Counted from the first letter of the stretch, positions 40,706 to 53,645 are shown. The stretch: 64,000 bases of DNA from Mactromeris polynyma (GCA_032209605.1 JASFXZ010000009.1:12573553-12637552), one strand, 5' to 3'. The notes: generated from the sequence alone by a model not told the origin. Made by a program: numbers and translations.

Positions 40706-41689
40706 ACACTGACTACGTTTAATAAGGTTCCAAATTCAACACTATTTTATGGGACCCCAAAATGGAGAAAAGACCGAAAAACATACAGATAAGCTAGGTC
40801 AAACCTTAAATACATTTTAACTGACTTCACCAACTGCAAACAGTCACTTAGTCATGAACAGAAGATCAGACACTGAAAATTCTTTGATCTCAACTGAACA
40901 AGATATTGTAAAAAAAAAGCTGAATATACCTGATTTATCAATAAAAATCCAGAAGACGATGCAAGATGCAGAGGATGTTCACACAGTCACAGCTATAGCT
41001 CACAATGTAAGAAAAGACATTTTGTAATAGATTAAATGTCCGACAGTTACACAAGTACATGGGGCTGAATGTCATTATGTCCCGAGAATGCAGGAATTTA
41101 ATCTATCGTTGTTAGGACACCTAAGAGTTAGATACGCAAGAAGACACACTTGCTGACATTTCTAGCCTTCCAAGATAGAGCGGAATTCAACATAAGGGTT
41201 ACTATAGGTCAGTGCTAGCGTAAGGATGGTTTAATGCAACTTTACGCAAAATTATTGTCAAAATCAATGCCTTAAGTCAACAAGCATATTGAGATATAAT
41301 AAGTAACACCTTTTAATGCAGCACAGGGGCTAGTAAGTCTTATAAATAGATAAAATTTGATAAAATATTCATGCTAAGCAAGGGTGATAGTGCATTAAGA
41401 TAAAATATAATGCCCCGATATAGTAAACATAAACCATTTTATTAATAAATATGGAAACTACTTATATCTTAGATCGGTATCAAAAAATATTAATGCGCAA
41501 ATGTGTTCATGTAAAGATTGCCCATACTATGTCAGATTACTTTGCAAGCTACATGCATGGATTTATAAGACAGATAACTCTACATAAATATTTATACATT
41601 ACTTAAATGAGGGAGTTAACTATGTATTTATATTATACATTGCGATTAACAACAATTGCATTTTCAATGTAATACAAAAGTGAAAACAA
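40706..41689. other. no gene seen
   Basis: AT-rich sequence. A donor-like site at 40929 (minus) has no acceptor that gives an open frame. Confidence 0.4.
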
Positions 41690-41870
41690 ACGAGAAATAT
41701 CTTGAAAAAAGATGGTCGACACAATTTGAAGGTTAAGATTTGTTGTGCAATATAAAAAAGTGCCGAGATGTTACGATTGCTGGTCACTCCAGATCCAAAA
41801 TGGATTTCGGTATAAGGTAACGTATCCTTTATCGAAAGGTTAACCAATCCGCGTAAAAGTTACAAAAATC
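41690..41870 (+). repeat. dispersed repeat family A, copy with short deletion
   Basis: Matches 33043-33240 closely ('atgttacgattgctggtcac', 'atcgaaaggttaaccaat'). It lacks the 'aaattcactgaaattcagtg' segment and ends after 'gtaaaagttac'. Confidence 0.8.
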
Positions 41871-42587
41871 CTTTCTACAAAAGATAAAAACAGGGGAGAC
41901 AATTAAATTATACGGATTATTCAAACATCAAATAAACAACGGTGGAGATATTGATTCAAAGTAACTGACTATTTAATCCAGGAAGTGAATTTAATCAAAT
42001 TCTGCATTTAAATATCCCACTTATTAGCAAGCTAAAGTGCAATTTATCAACACAATTATTGTTACGTGTTCAAGGGAAGTAACTTAGTTAAAATTATGAT
42101 GATTATGATGATCATCATAAGAATTATAGAATAATGTCAGGAAAAGAATGATATTTGAATGGAGAAATATCTAAATCAATCCATAAGCAGGGTTGATCTA
42201 TCCAAAGAGAAACATCTTTTTTTAAAACTTTCTGACGTGACGTCGTCATTTTGAAGCTTACTATTGCATCTTGTTCGTAATAATAGAACTGCTATTAAAC
42301 AAAAAGTAGACATCCGATTTTAATACTTTTGGTAAAAAATGAAAGTTCTAAAATATATCTGTTATAATACATGTATAAACCTGAAAATGGGTTTTTGGTC
42401 CATTATACTGGTTTTGTCGTGGCGCAGTTTAAATATTAGATATTGTGTTGAGCTCAATTTATGAGATGTGAGCAGTAGAAAATCCTAATGATGAAATAAC
42501 TAGCAGATGAGCGTCTCCTTCCCCTTGAAGCGCTCTTGTTATATCCATTCCAATATACACTCACTACTATCATATAACTTTATCAAC

Positions 42588-43250
42588 AAGAAATATCTTT
42601 AAAAAAGATGGTCGGCGCAACTTGAAGTTTGCAAATTTGTTGCAATCTGAAGGTTAAAATTTGTTGTACAACATAAAAATGCCTAAATGTCATTCAATTA
42701 CGCTATACTACAGAAACTTCGAGACCTGTAAGGGGAGATCACTGCGTATGATACTGCATTAATCGCAACTACTCGGCGGAATTCTGCAGAGCGAATAATG
42801 CCGAGATGATCCGAATGAGACTGCATAATAAATAACTCCGTAGTATGATTAGTCATAGACACAGTATAGTCTGTTGCAATATAGTTCAACATTACTTATT
42901 GCATAAGTCGTGAACTCACACATCCATGTTAATAAACTTGTTACGTAGCGATTTATCTGATTAAAACAATATAAATGTTCGCGACTGGTACATAGAAACC
43001 AAGAAAGTCTTCTTAATTCCAACATCGGACAATTCCCCGTGGTGACGAATAACAACACTTACTGGATAAATCTTGAAATACACTATACAAAAGGTTAACC
43101 AATCTGCTTCAAGGTTACACGTATTTTTAAATTGAAGAGAAATTGCGCGAAATTACCTTGGTGGTTAACGTAAGATTTAATTGGTTCACAAAACACTGAA
43201 TATGCAAGTAGCAAAACCATGTTAGTACGGCTGCGCTGAATAAATTACAA
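42588..43250 (+). repeat. composite family A copy carrying a central unrelated block
   Basis: 42588-42690 is the left part of family A and 43078-43200 the right part. Between them about 390 bases (42697-43070) are not in the other plus-strand copies but reappear in inverted orientation at 61265-61580. The right part continues past the usual end with 'gcaaaaccatgttagtacgg', which also recurs inverted near 60890. Confidence 0.7.
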
Positions 43251-43887
43251 GAGACCATACATTGCACCTGACTTCAATGTTGTGCATCAATATGGACCGA
43301 CATTCAACCAAAGATGCATTCAATAGGCACCTACTTTGTATGGTCATTTTATATACTTGCGAGCGTATACATGGTGTGCATGCTTAAACGGTGTGCATTT
43401 AGCGACCTCCATTGATTTGTGCGTATTTGACTCTTCACTTGTTTTCGTATATATACTGATATGCAGCGTTCTCGAGACTTAAAATACCAGGTTATCGCTA
43501 TAAACGCGGTATATTCGCTTAAGCGAAACTCACATAGAAGATTGTACTCAGTTTCAGACTGCGTTTAAAAGATATCTACAAGAGAAAGTTGATGCAAGGC
43601 ATCAAAGTTGCGGGAAAATAGCAAAATAATCATTGTGAAATATTTAAAGGGAATATGTAAAAAAAATAAAACAAAAGTGTCGTAAAAACTTGCAAATATT
43701 GAACATGCAATATTTTTGTGAAAGAAATACACACGTACATTATTGATATCAATAACAACAAAGTGCAAAATCATCTTTTTCTTTGAAAAAATATCATAAA
43801 CTTTAACAGCCTTTAATAAAAATACAGTACACATAAGATGAAACTACAGTCAACATTAGAAAATTATGAACATTATATATGACTTAC

Positions 43888-43949
43888 TTTAGTGAGGTAT
43901 GGTAACCAATATTTAGCGTTAGATCCCACACACAAGTTTGTCTTATACC
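43888..43949 (-). CDS. probable internal exon (exon 6)
   Basis: It has a good pyrimidine-rich acceptor (tttttgttgatcttccttcaag), a donor AAA|GTAAGT and 62 bases. Only the phase that takes one base from the preceding exon is considered: it reads YKTNLCVGSNAKYWLPYLTK for 20 codons and ends in phase 0, which fits the phase-0 start of exon 7 at 37981. No family is recognised. An upstream exon ending in phase 1 is needed and was not found. Confidence 0.4.
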
Positions 43950-44370
43950 CTTGAAGGAAGATCAACAAAAATTGAAGTTTAAAAATAATATGTCCTCAAT
44001 TAAACAGATTATTTGAAGTTCATTTAATCCATTTAAAACCAAAATCAACATTTAGAATTTAAATAAATGCGATAGCTAAAGAGGTATAATCTATAATTAC
44101 AGTCGCCATAGGAACTGATATGTTAAGTTTCTTTATTTTCACATTATTACAGTAATGACTGGTTTCATCGCAAGGACGGTTAAATTTGCAATTAATACTG
44201 TAATCACTATTGAAATGTATCCCAGCACATGAGAGCATCCAAGGACCTCAATAATATAAATGTTATCTAGTTGCATTGAAGCAACTGTAACCATACTCTA
44301 TTTATGATGTTCAAACCAATGCATACATAAACACAACCTACGTCACAGCTACAGCGCAACATCTTCACAG

Positions 44371-45900
44371 TGTTGGTTGTTGTTAAGAGGTTGATACTAA
44401 ATTCTAGCAACACAACAACTTTCTACTGCTGTTGAGAGGTTGATAGTAAATTCTAGCAACACAACAACTTTCTACTGCTGTTGAGAGGTTGATACTAAAT
44501 TCTAGCAACACAACAACTTTCTACTGCTGTTGAGAGGTTGATAGTAAATTCTAGCAACACGACAACTTTCTACTGTTGTTGAGAGGTTGATAGTAAATTC
44601 TAGCAACACGACAACTTTCTACTGTTGTTGAGAGGTTGATAGTAAATTCTAGCAACACGACAACTTTCTACTGCTGTTGAGAGGTTGATACTAAATTCTA
44701 GCAACACAACAACTTTCTACTGCTGTTGAGAGGTTGATACTAAATTCTAGCAACACAACAACTTTCTACTGCTGTTGAGAGGTTGATACTAAATTCTAGC
44801 AACACGACAACTTTCTACTGCTGTTGAGAGGTTGATACTAAATTCTAGCAACACAACAACTTTCTACTGCTGTTGAGAGGTTGATAGTAAATTCTAGCAA
44901 CACGACAACTTTCTACTGTTGTTGAGAGGTTGATAGTAAATTCTAGCAACACGACAACTTTCTACTGTTGTTGAGAGGTTGATAGTAAATTCTAGCAACA
45001 CGACAACTTTCTACTGTTGTTGAGAGGTTGATACTAAATTCTAGCAACACAACAACTTTCTACTGCTGTTGAGAGGTTGATAGTAAATTCTAGCAACACA
45101 ACAACTTTCTACTGTTGTTGAGAGGTTGATAGTAAATTCTAGCAACACAACAACTTTCTACTGCTGTTGAGAGGTTGATGTAAATTCTAGCAACACGACA
45201 ACTTTCTACTGTTGTTGAGAGGTTGATAGTAAATTCTAGCAACACGACAACTTTCTACTGTTGTTGAGAGGTTGATACTAAATTCTAGCAACACAACAAC
45301 TTTCTACTGCTGTTGAGAGGTTGATAGTAAATTCTAGCAACACGACAACTTTCTACTGTTGTTGAGAGGTTGATAGTAAATTCTAGCAACACGACAACTT
45401 TCTACTGTTGTTGAGAGGTTGATAGTAAATTCTAGCAACACAACAACTTTCTACTGCTGTTGAGAGGTTGATAGTAAATTCTAGCTACACGACAACTTTC
45501 TACTGTTGTTGAGAGGTTGATAGTAAATTCTAGCAACACGACAACTTTCTACTGTTGTTGAGAGGTTGATAGTAAATTCTTGCAACACGACAACTTTCTA
45601 CTGTTGTTGAGAGGTTGATAGTAAATTCTTGCAACACAACAACTTTCTACTGTTGTTGAGAGGTTGATAGTAAATTCTTGCAACACGACAACTTTCTACT
45701 GTTGTTGAGAGGTTGATAGTAAATTCTAGCGACACGACAACTTTCTACTGTTGTTGAGAGGTTGATAGTAAATTCTTGCAACACAACAACTTTCTACTGT
45801 TGTTGAGAGGTTGATAGTAAATTCTAGCAACACGACAACTTTCTACTGTTGTTGAGAGGTTGATAGTAAATTCTAGCAACACAACAACTTTCTACTGATG
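44371..45900. repeat. 49-base minisatellite, about 31 copies
   Basis: The unit 'gttgagaggttgatagtaaa' + 'ttctagcaacacgacaactt' + 'tctactgtt' has a period of 49 bases (for example 45302 to 45351). Four main variant sites (ctg/ttg, agt/act, cga/caa, tagc/ttgc) are distributed in runs, so neighbouring units share variants. One unit (about 45180) lacks two bases. Confidence 0.95.
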
Positions 45901-46112
45901 TTGAGGAGAGGCAATTGTTCAAAAGAGCCCCATGTGAATTTGTAAAATTAAAATGCAATAAAACCTTTTCCAAAAAAAATTCTACATTTATAGGCCTAAT
46001 TAAATGAACTCCTTGATCAACCACCATTTTTTCTTAACACCCCAATATTTTACTTTCTTGAGAACAACATGCAAGCTTCAAGCTTCAATTAGTCCACAAT
46101 ATTAGACGTGTA

Positions 46113-46420
46113 CATTAGGGGTGAGATAATACGGACGAAACGCGATATGATACATATCACGAAATACCTCACACGATACGATATGTATCACAATATATCA
46201 TAAAGAATAAGTAAAATGCTCCAAATGCCACACTTGTTAGCATTATGCTAAGGATATATTAAGTAATGGCATTAGGAGTATTTACTTTTTTCCTGTTAAG
46301 AACAAAACACATAGGACTAAAGTATTTAGAATTGCAATGGTTTCAATGCACTCCAAATTTTAACGAGTAAAATCGTAACAAACATCCATACTTAGTTGTC
46401 GTTAATGTGTCGCCAAATGC
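46113..46420 (+). repeat. dispersed repeat family C, uninterrupted copy
   Basis: Starts 'ggggtgagataatacggacg', includes 'acgatatgtatcacaatata' and 'gccacacttgttagcattat', and ends near 'acttagttgtcgttaatgtg'. It serves as the empty-site reference for the insertion at 38262-38938. Confidence 0.75.
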
Positions 46421-48216
46421 ATATCTGTTGTGTCTTTGATTTCGATTTTTGCAACGTATTTATAAATTCTCAGGCAAGTTTACGCAAGAAGGTGGACGAG
46501 CGTAACAATATTCTTTACATTCATTGTATAAAAATGGCGGATTAATACATCAATTTTTATCAAAATGTAACGATACGTGCATCGATAGAGCTTTGCATGT
46601 AACGTCTAAACGGACCCTATGCAATGTGATGTAGCATTTTCGAATATTTTTTAAACCTTCAATTATATCATTTATTGACATAGAAACAGATAAAAGTACT
46701 GTAGAGAGTTGTTTTGTACCAATACCCAATAAATGCTTAATATTTGATTAAATCTTCATCTTGTAATCTTTCCGACACATTGTCCACAACAAAATAATAT
46801 GTTATACTAAATAGATGTAAGGGAGTGGACAAAATAATTTTACACACATGTCATTTATCCCGCTTAAAACAATGCCGGGTTCTTAAATCCAGGTTTTTCA
46901 CTCACCAAATTTTTTGTCTAATTCTCAGACCATTTCAGACTAGTTACACCCCTGTTAAGACATCTATTCCCAGTTAGAACAAATCTAAGCTATTACCTTA
47001 CAGAGACATATAATCATGTAAGTCCCCTACTGCAACACATTCTGTACTTTATACAGCAATTTCTCCATTCTTGAGCATACAAACTTAACATCAGAAAACA
47101 CAAGATGCACACAATATTAAAAGCACATTTAATTCCAGCAACGAATAAACACATTCAAAAAACACTTCAGAGAAAGCCAATCAATTTTGGTTGAAAATTT
47201 CAATTGCCATTTTAAACAGTGCCAATATTTTAATATATTCACGATGTGTCTAAGACAATTTTAGCAACATCAGTGATAATTTACTGGCAAAAAAAAACAA
47301 TTTCAAATTTGTTACAAATTATTTCTGATGGAAATTTACCAAGATTTTGATTATATTCAATCTAAAGGACTAGATTGCAGACCACAGCATCAATTTTCTG
47401 AATTTGACAACAAAACTCAATTGGCTTGTTTTAAAATCCAGCCAAGAAATAGACACTTGAGAACAATACACATTACTACCCTGGAAACAAACCATCTCCT
47501 TTTATACAAGATGGCTATGCTAATCGTAAGCATATAAAACAACAAAAAATACAAGAAAATCATGTAATTCATGAAAAACACTGAATTATATTCAATATAG
47601 GACAGTATACGTTGAAGTTCATTTAGCAGTTGCACACTTAAAAATATGTTTACAACATCATTTTGACTAAGAATCCTTTACTTAAAGATCATGACATGGT
47701 GCTGAATAGGAACATTGCACTGAAAGTTACAATTCATGTTGGAAATTGCGATTAACTGACAAATGTCGTCTAAATTCACTTCAATCAAACAATTAACAGT
47801 GAATGTTAGTGACTTTTGCATTTATATACCAAGGAATTAAATTGTTGCTTATTGATATGTTGTTGTTGTATTTCAGATTATCAATTTCCTTATAGTATGT
47901 CAATTGCCTCTTGCTTCAAATGGTGTTCATATTTATGTGTTCCTTCCGTTACTTCCCTTGTCATTAGCACAGTTCAAGATGTATATATTGCTGTGAAGTG
48001 GATTTTTGTAACAAAAATCTTGCAAAAATACCAGATCTATAAAAAACATGGGGCAAAAACATTTTGCTGGGCATTGTGAAGTAGAGTAACTATAGTTTAA
48101 GAACCAAGTAGGTTATAATTGTATGTCAGAATAAGAGGATGAAGCTTGCATTAAATCATGATGGAACACAGGAATGTTTAACTCCAACATAAGACTTAAT
48201 TCTCAGCTTGATTTAC
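46421..48216. other. no gene seen
   Basis: AT-rich sequence. Frames at 47328-47537 (+), 47417-47635 (-) and 47816-48079 (+) have no splice or domain support. Confidence 0.4.
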
Positions 48217-48248
48217 CTGATTAACCTGATCCCCAGTAGTCACAGATC
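48217..48248 (-). CDS. possible 32-base micro-exon
   Basis: The acceptor 'gttgtttgtactgtag' and donor CAG|GTAAAT enclose 32 bases. The only open phase reads SVTTGDQVNQ after one borrowed base. It ends in phase 0 and would join exon 7 directly, but not exon 6, so exons 6 and this one could only be alternatives. It is short enough to be chance. Confidence 0.22.
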
Positions 48249-49771
48249 CTACAGTACAAACAACACCCTCCCTCGATGTTCAACAGTTGCAATGATATGT
48301 AAGGTATAAACATTTATTTATATTTACAATTATGCAATAAATAATTCAATGGTCAACATTTCTATCCTTGGGGTCAGTACATTCACAGAATATTATGCCA
48401 TACATGCATTCTAGAGTAACTTGGTTTGATAAATATTTGACCAAGCACTAGGCAGTCTTTGGGCACTGTTTCCATACCACCAAAGGGGGGGGGGGTGTCA
48501 CTTCTTACTAGTGAGAAATTTCACAAATTTGTAATATTTTCAATCAATTATGACAAATTTATAATCTGTCTTGACTAATAAAATAATGCCTCTATACTTA
48601 CAGAAATGTGGATTAACTGATCTTTAAAGATTTTTCTTAATTGTCTCATCTTGTAAGGGGAAGTTTGAAGTGGAAATAAGGGAGAAACATTTCAGTGCCA
48701 GACTAATACTCCAAAACTACTTTATTTATCTCTGATACCTGATACACAGAGCTTGGAAATACCAGCCATGTCATCTACACAAATTTGTTTGATAGCTGAT
48801 CTCTGACAGACCAATAAAAGTAGTGGGTCTGATTAATTAGTTAAACTGTGAAAGAAATATTGTAAACTAGTTGATACAAAGTCTTATTAATGAGGTGGTC
48901 TTAATCTTAAGGTGGTCTATTAATGAAAATTTATAGAAAATCTTGAATAGCACTAGTTAGTTCTATTTGGCATACATGATATTATTTCCTTTCAAAATAC
49001 AAAATATTCTGTAACTAGACAAGTTGGAAATGTTTCAATTTTCATCTTGTTTCTAGACAACACATCATAGATTTGTGAGCTGTTAATAAAGCACATATCC
49101 TGCTGATCAAATGAAACAAAGAGTGCAGCATTGATAGATACGATAATTTAGTACCCAGTATATAACAACCTGCGGGGAAAGTAACTGTATCAAAACCAAT
49201 GAATGAAGTGATTAGAATATATAAGATGTATCTCAAAGTTTCTCAGGCAAGCTGATATGCATTTACAGAAAGTGTGATATTTATTTACTTTGTATTATAT
49301 GATAGGGAAAATTCAATGTAATTAGCAATACATATATATAATGCACTCGGTGCATTTATTTCCCAATGAATATCAGCCAACGCCTTTTCTTGTCAACAAT
49401 ATGGACACGGTCCAGGTGTTATTGATTTAATCCTCCAACTTGCAATCAGTCAGGCAGATGAACAAACAACCCAGTTCAACTGTAATGTGACATTCTTAAT
49501 TAATCTTAATACAAAATTAGCAATGAGACTTATTAAATCAAACAGACTTTCCGTGCCTCTGAAATTATTTTACAACTTTAGTACCTCTTTTGTTCCTGAA
49601 GCACAAGCAAATCTCACATAGGAGATATAGGGTTGAGAGCTGGACTTCTTATTCGGAGAGCATGCAGGCTGTCCAGCAGTGTATATACCAAAATACTAGG
49701 AGAAAACTGGGAATGAAAGTCACAGAAAACTAGGAAAAAAGTTTGAAAAAATAGGAAGACAATGATACAAG
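48249..49771. other. no gene seen
   Basis: AT-rich with a run of 11 G at 48485-48495. A minus-strand acceptor 'actttccccgcag' near 49175 is followed by a stop after about 20 codons; it could be a terminal exon in phase with exon 5 but is not called. Confidence 0.35.
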
Positions 49772-50699
49772 AGTGCCGAACTGTCACAAAATACGCCCGT
49801 CGTAAGTCAGAGCTCAGAGTAAAAACAAGACAAATTTTGGGTAATTTCTAAAATCCAAGGGTGATAACTCCCGGGTGACATGAGCGATATCACTGGTTAT
49901 CGAACTTGGCCGAAATATTATGCCCACAAACATTTTCACCAAGATAGGTGAAGATCAGATGAAAACTGTTTGACTTAGAGAGCGGACAAGGCTAATTTGG
50001 CCAATTTTGGATAATTCAAGGGCCATAATTCCAAAGGACCTGGGGTGATGTGGCTGGTTATCGAACTTGGCCGAGATATTATGCCCACAAACATTTTCAC
50101 CAAGTTTGGTAATGATCGGATGAAAACTGCTTGACTTAGAGAGCGGACAAGGCTAGTTTTGCCAATTTTAGATAATTCAAGGCCCATAATTCTGAAGTGC
50201 CTGGGGTGATGTGGCTGGTTATTGAACTTGGCCAAGATATTAAACCTACAAACATTTTCACCACGTTTGGTAATGATCGGATGAAAACTCTTTGATTTAG
50301 AGATCGGACAAGGTTAATTTTGCCAATTTTGGATAATTCAAGGGCCAAAAATCAGAAGTGCCTGGGGGATGTGGCTGGTTATCGAACTTGGCCGAGATAT
50401 TATGTCCACAAACATTTTCACAAAGTTTAGTAAAGATCGGATGAAAACTCTTTGACTTAGAGAGCAGCCAAGGCTAATTTTGCCAGTTTTGGTTAATTCA
50501 AGGGCCATAATTCAGAAGTGCCTGGGGCGATGTGGCTGGTTATTGAACTTGGCCGAGATATATGCCCACAAACATTTTCACCAAGGTTGGTAAAGATCGG
50601 ATGAAAACTCTTTGATTTAGAGAGCGGAAACCATGTGGACGCCGCCCGCCCGTCGCGGGTGTTCCCATAATACGTCCCGTTTTTCAAATGGGCGTATAA
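49772..50699. mobile_element. mollusc non-autonomous element with five 160-base subunits
   Basis: 'gatgaaaact' recurs at 49958, 50119, 50280, 50440 and 50600, a step of 160-161 bases. Each subunit includes 'ggccgagatattatgcccac', 'aaacattttcaccaagtttg' and 'gataattcaagggccataat'. The left end has 'aaaatacgcccgtcg' and the right end 'aatgggcgtataaaa', which are loosely inverted. The right end also holds the GC-rich 'cgccgcccgcccgtcgcggg'. From general knowledge this is a common type of repeat in bivalve genomes. Confidence 0.7.
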
Positions 50700-50731
50700 A
50701 AAGTAGGAATTATTCAAAGGAAATATGTTAC

Positions 50732-50929
50732 CTTTGCAACTTTTTTCATTTGATTACCATACACCAAGGCAATTGGACCATTTAGTTGGCAGGTTATTTG
50801 TTTCCGCAGCCACTTGCAGGTATCACTGAAGCATAGGCCAACCTTTTCAGTCATCAGTTGAGAAGGTTGGACATATGTACCAGTCATACCAGACCACCAG
50901 ATCACACTTTCAGCAAAAGAGTCTGTCAA
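50732..50929 (-). CDS. possible internal exon (exon 5)
   Basis: 66 codons bounded by an acceptor (gagatgatgtttag) and a donor (AAG|GTAACA), phase 0 to 0, matching the phase-0 end of exon 4. The peptide includes DSFAESVIWWSGMTGTYVQP and three cysteines (GLCFSDTCKW and ITCQ). The opposite strand also carries a 62-codon frame. The exon directly adjoins the element at 49772-50699, so transposon-related sequence cannot be excluded. No family is recognised. Confidence 0.3.
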
Positions 50930-51570
50930 CTAAACATCATCTCGTCTTCTTCAGCAAGAAAATCTCCAAAACCATGTTTAACAATTTCTAGACCTTATTC
51001 TACATACTACTCTGCTGATGAAAAGGAATACTTTTTGGAAAAATAGGAGCACTTTCAAAAAACAAGTAAAAACTAGGAACACTGGAAAGCCCGATCGCGG
51101 GTACGGATTCAGCCAAGAGATGAGATACTACCAATGTCTTCACATTTCCTGAACACGATTCCAAGGAGGCAGTCACCAGGAGTGAATTATATTAGTTGTA
51201 AGTTTGTCACACAATCCATGTAAAAGAGTCTGTTCAAACTTATTCGTACATACAACTTTAACTACTGCCTTGACATGTCAAACTGCATTGTGAAGGTTGT
51301 CATATATTATAAATACTACATTCAAATGAAAGGTTTCAATAAATTATAAGTCATTGAATGAGAATCTAATCACATATATGAAGGATACATCCAGACTTCT
51401 AGGCAAAACTATAAAGTATATACTTCTGTACCAAAAACTAAGCAACACCAGTTTTGCCCCATCCCATTGAAATATAAGAATATTTTAATTTCTGTCAAAA
51501 CATATTTTTGAGAACATAAATATGACTGATATATGAAATTGCTAAAAATTAATTTAAAAAATGTACTTAC

Positions 51571-51644
51571 CAAGTATGTGTCAGGTAATCCTGTATTGAA
51601 ATACAATCCACTTGTTTCGAACTTGAAGGTGGGTAAAAATGGCT
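51571..51644 (-). CDS. possible internal exon (exon 4)
   Basis: 74 bases: two bases completing the last codon of exon 3, then 24 codons reading PFLPTFKFETSGLYFNTGLP and DTYL, ending in phase 0 at a strong donor (TTG|GTAAGT). The acceptor (gaatattaatgcag) is only moderate. The phase fits exons 3 and 5 exactly. Function is unknown. Confidence 0.32.
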
Positions 51645-52353
51645 CTGCATTAATATTCATATCCCCGCATACCTATAATATGCATCAACATGAAGCGACT
51701 AGTTCATACAGAATTCTGAGTTACATCACCGATTTAATCAAACAGGACTGTTCATTTCCAATCAATGATTATTCGATGAGGTTTAACATACTGGAGAATG
51801 AAATAAATAGCAATAAAATTCAATTCAAATTTTGCTCAATTTTTTATTAGCAGAATGTAGATACGTTTTTAATGTAAATTACAGAAATTCAAATATATCA
51901 TGTACACAACAACCAGTATAAAAAGGTAACTGAATTGCTGAAATAACAACTCAACAGCTTTATATATAAGCATACAAAATATAATACAACTTGGACATAT
52001 TATTTACTCATGTTCTTATTTCTACCCAGCATGCACCTTTAAATTTAATGCCAAAATAAATTTCCTGGTTTATTTCAGAATATTGCCATCATTAAAACTG
52101 AAGAAAATTTTAATGATATTTTCTTCACGGAAGCCATTAAAAGTTTTATCCAATTATCTAGGTAAGCAATATTCGCACATCTACCCTAATAAAACGGAAC
52201 GTAACATGCAGTTAGTCTCAAGTGGAAACACATTCATATAATCTTCAACCTAATGAATACAAATACCACAAATCACTTCATTTTTATTTTCAATTATCTC
52301 GCTACATTTTATTTTTGATTTTATCTCCATGATTCAAGTTCGTCTCATCTCAC

Positions 52354-52525
52354 CTGTGACATATGATTGTATCAGCTGATGTTGGCTTCCCTGCACGTAA
52401 TTTTCTAGCACCAACCATGCGGAAACTTGTACAAGACCAAACATGTTAATCAGAGCCACAAAACTACTGTGTAGAAACATGTACATCGATAGGTACAACT
52501 GATGAACCACAAAATCTTCCATAAT
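52354..52525 (-). CDS. probable internal exon, hydrophobic segment (exon 3)
   Basis: A strong acceptor (ggtctgctttttcag) and donor (CACAG|GTGAGA) enclose 172 bases, phase 0 to 1. The peptide starts IMEDFVVHQLYLSMYMFLHS and continues SFVALINMFGLVQVSAWLVL before a polar tail ENYVQGSQHQLIQSYVT. The central 35 residues are hydrophobic enough to be membrane-spanning or a buried helical hairpin. Exons 2 and 4 join in phase. No family is recognised. Confidence 0.43.
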
Positions 52526-52846
52526 CTGAAAAAGCAGACCAATTAATTAATTTAATTAATCAATTTTGTTCTTATACTACTCTGCTTGTTGATGTCACAT
52601 TCCCTTCAATGGTCTTTATATACTTGTTTGAAAAATAGTACGACAGATTTCACGGAAAGCTCACAATGGTATGACAGAGGTACCATAAATTATAATAAGA
52701 AGCACACAGTCTAATTTGCTCAAGAGTTCTTCAGCAAAGAAAAGATATCTCTCTCAGTCTCTTTTTTATAAATTATTTATTATATTTAAGTAGTTGACTG
52801 TGCCTCAATCCATTTGCCTGACATAAAATGATTATCCTCTTCTTAC

Positions 52847-53045
52847 GGTGATTGCCTTTGCCAAGTTTGAGAATCCCACAATAGACAACAAAGTTGTACA
52901 CCAAACATGAATAACTGCCTTGCGTTCAGTTACGGCTAACAGTCGCAAACGTTTTGTATTGTATCCCTTGCTCACTATATATATCACATTGACTGCACAC
53001 GGAGAACCAAATTGCAAAACATTACAAAACGTGAGCCACAAATAC
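52847..53045 (-). CDS. possible internal exon, hydrophobic segment (exon 2)
   Basis: 199 bases: one base completing the codon left by exon 1, then 66 codons to a donor ACC|GTAAGA. The acceptor (gcattcagtaaag) is weak, and an internal alternative exists (ggttctccgtgtgcag near 53000). The peptide includes YLWLTFCNVLQFGSPCAVNV, a basic stretch (KGYNTKRLRLLAVTERKAV) and WCTTLLSIVGFSNLAKAIT. Alternating hydrophobic and basic stretches suggest a membrane protein, but no family is recognised. Confidence 0.3.
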
Positions 53046-53118
53046 CTTTACTGAATGCAGGGCTATCGTCAGTATAGTTTACACTGGAAAATGAACAAAG
53101 TGAAATTCTGCACTGTGA

Positions 53119-53645
53119 CCTTGACCTTTTAGATATGGACATCATTGCTGCATGGGACATCTTATCCTATTATAGTGATCATTTTGGTAAAATCATTGTT
53201 GCTTGTGACATCTTATCCTATTATAGCGATCATTTTGGTAAAATCATTGTTGCTTGTGACATCTTATCCTATTATAGTGATCATTTTGGTAAAATCATTG
53301 TTGCATGGGACATCTTATCCTATTATAGTGATCATTTTGGTAAAATCATTGTTGCTTGTGACATCTTATCCTATTATAGTGATCATTTTGGTAAAATCAT
53401 TGTTGCATGGGACATCTTATCCTATTATAGTGATCATTTTGGTAAAATCATTGTTGCTTGTGACATCTTATCCTATTATAGTGATCATTTTGGTAAAATC
53501 ATTGTTGCTTGTGACATCTTATCCTATTATAGTGATCATTTTGGTAAAATCATTGTTGCTTGTGACATCTTATCCTATTATAGTGATCATTTTGGTAAAA
53601 TCATTGTTGCTTGTGACACAACATTATCTTATGGTGATCATCTCT
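53119..53645. repeat. 51-base tandem repeat, 9 full copies
   Basis: The unit 'gcttgtgacatcttatccta' + 'ttatagtgatcattttggta' + 'aaatcattgtt' repeats exactly every 51 bases from 53161 to 53569. The left end contains 'gtgaccttgacctttt' as in other mollusc-type repeats. Because 51 is a multiple of three, two plus frames stay open (178 and 246 codons; one encodes repeats of DILSYYSDHFGKIIVAC). There is no start context or domain, so no gene is called. Most variation is tgtgac versus atgggac. Confidence 0.93.

Noticed and set aside
52354..52525. Another frame of exon 3 begins like a CUB-domain segment (YGRFCGSSVVPI)
   Set aside because: That frame hits stops after about 19 codons; the resemblance is short and probably chance.
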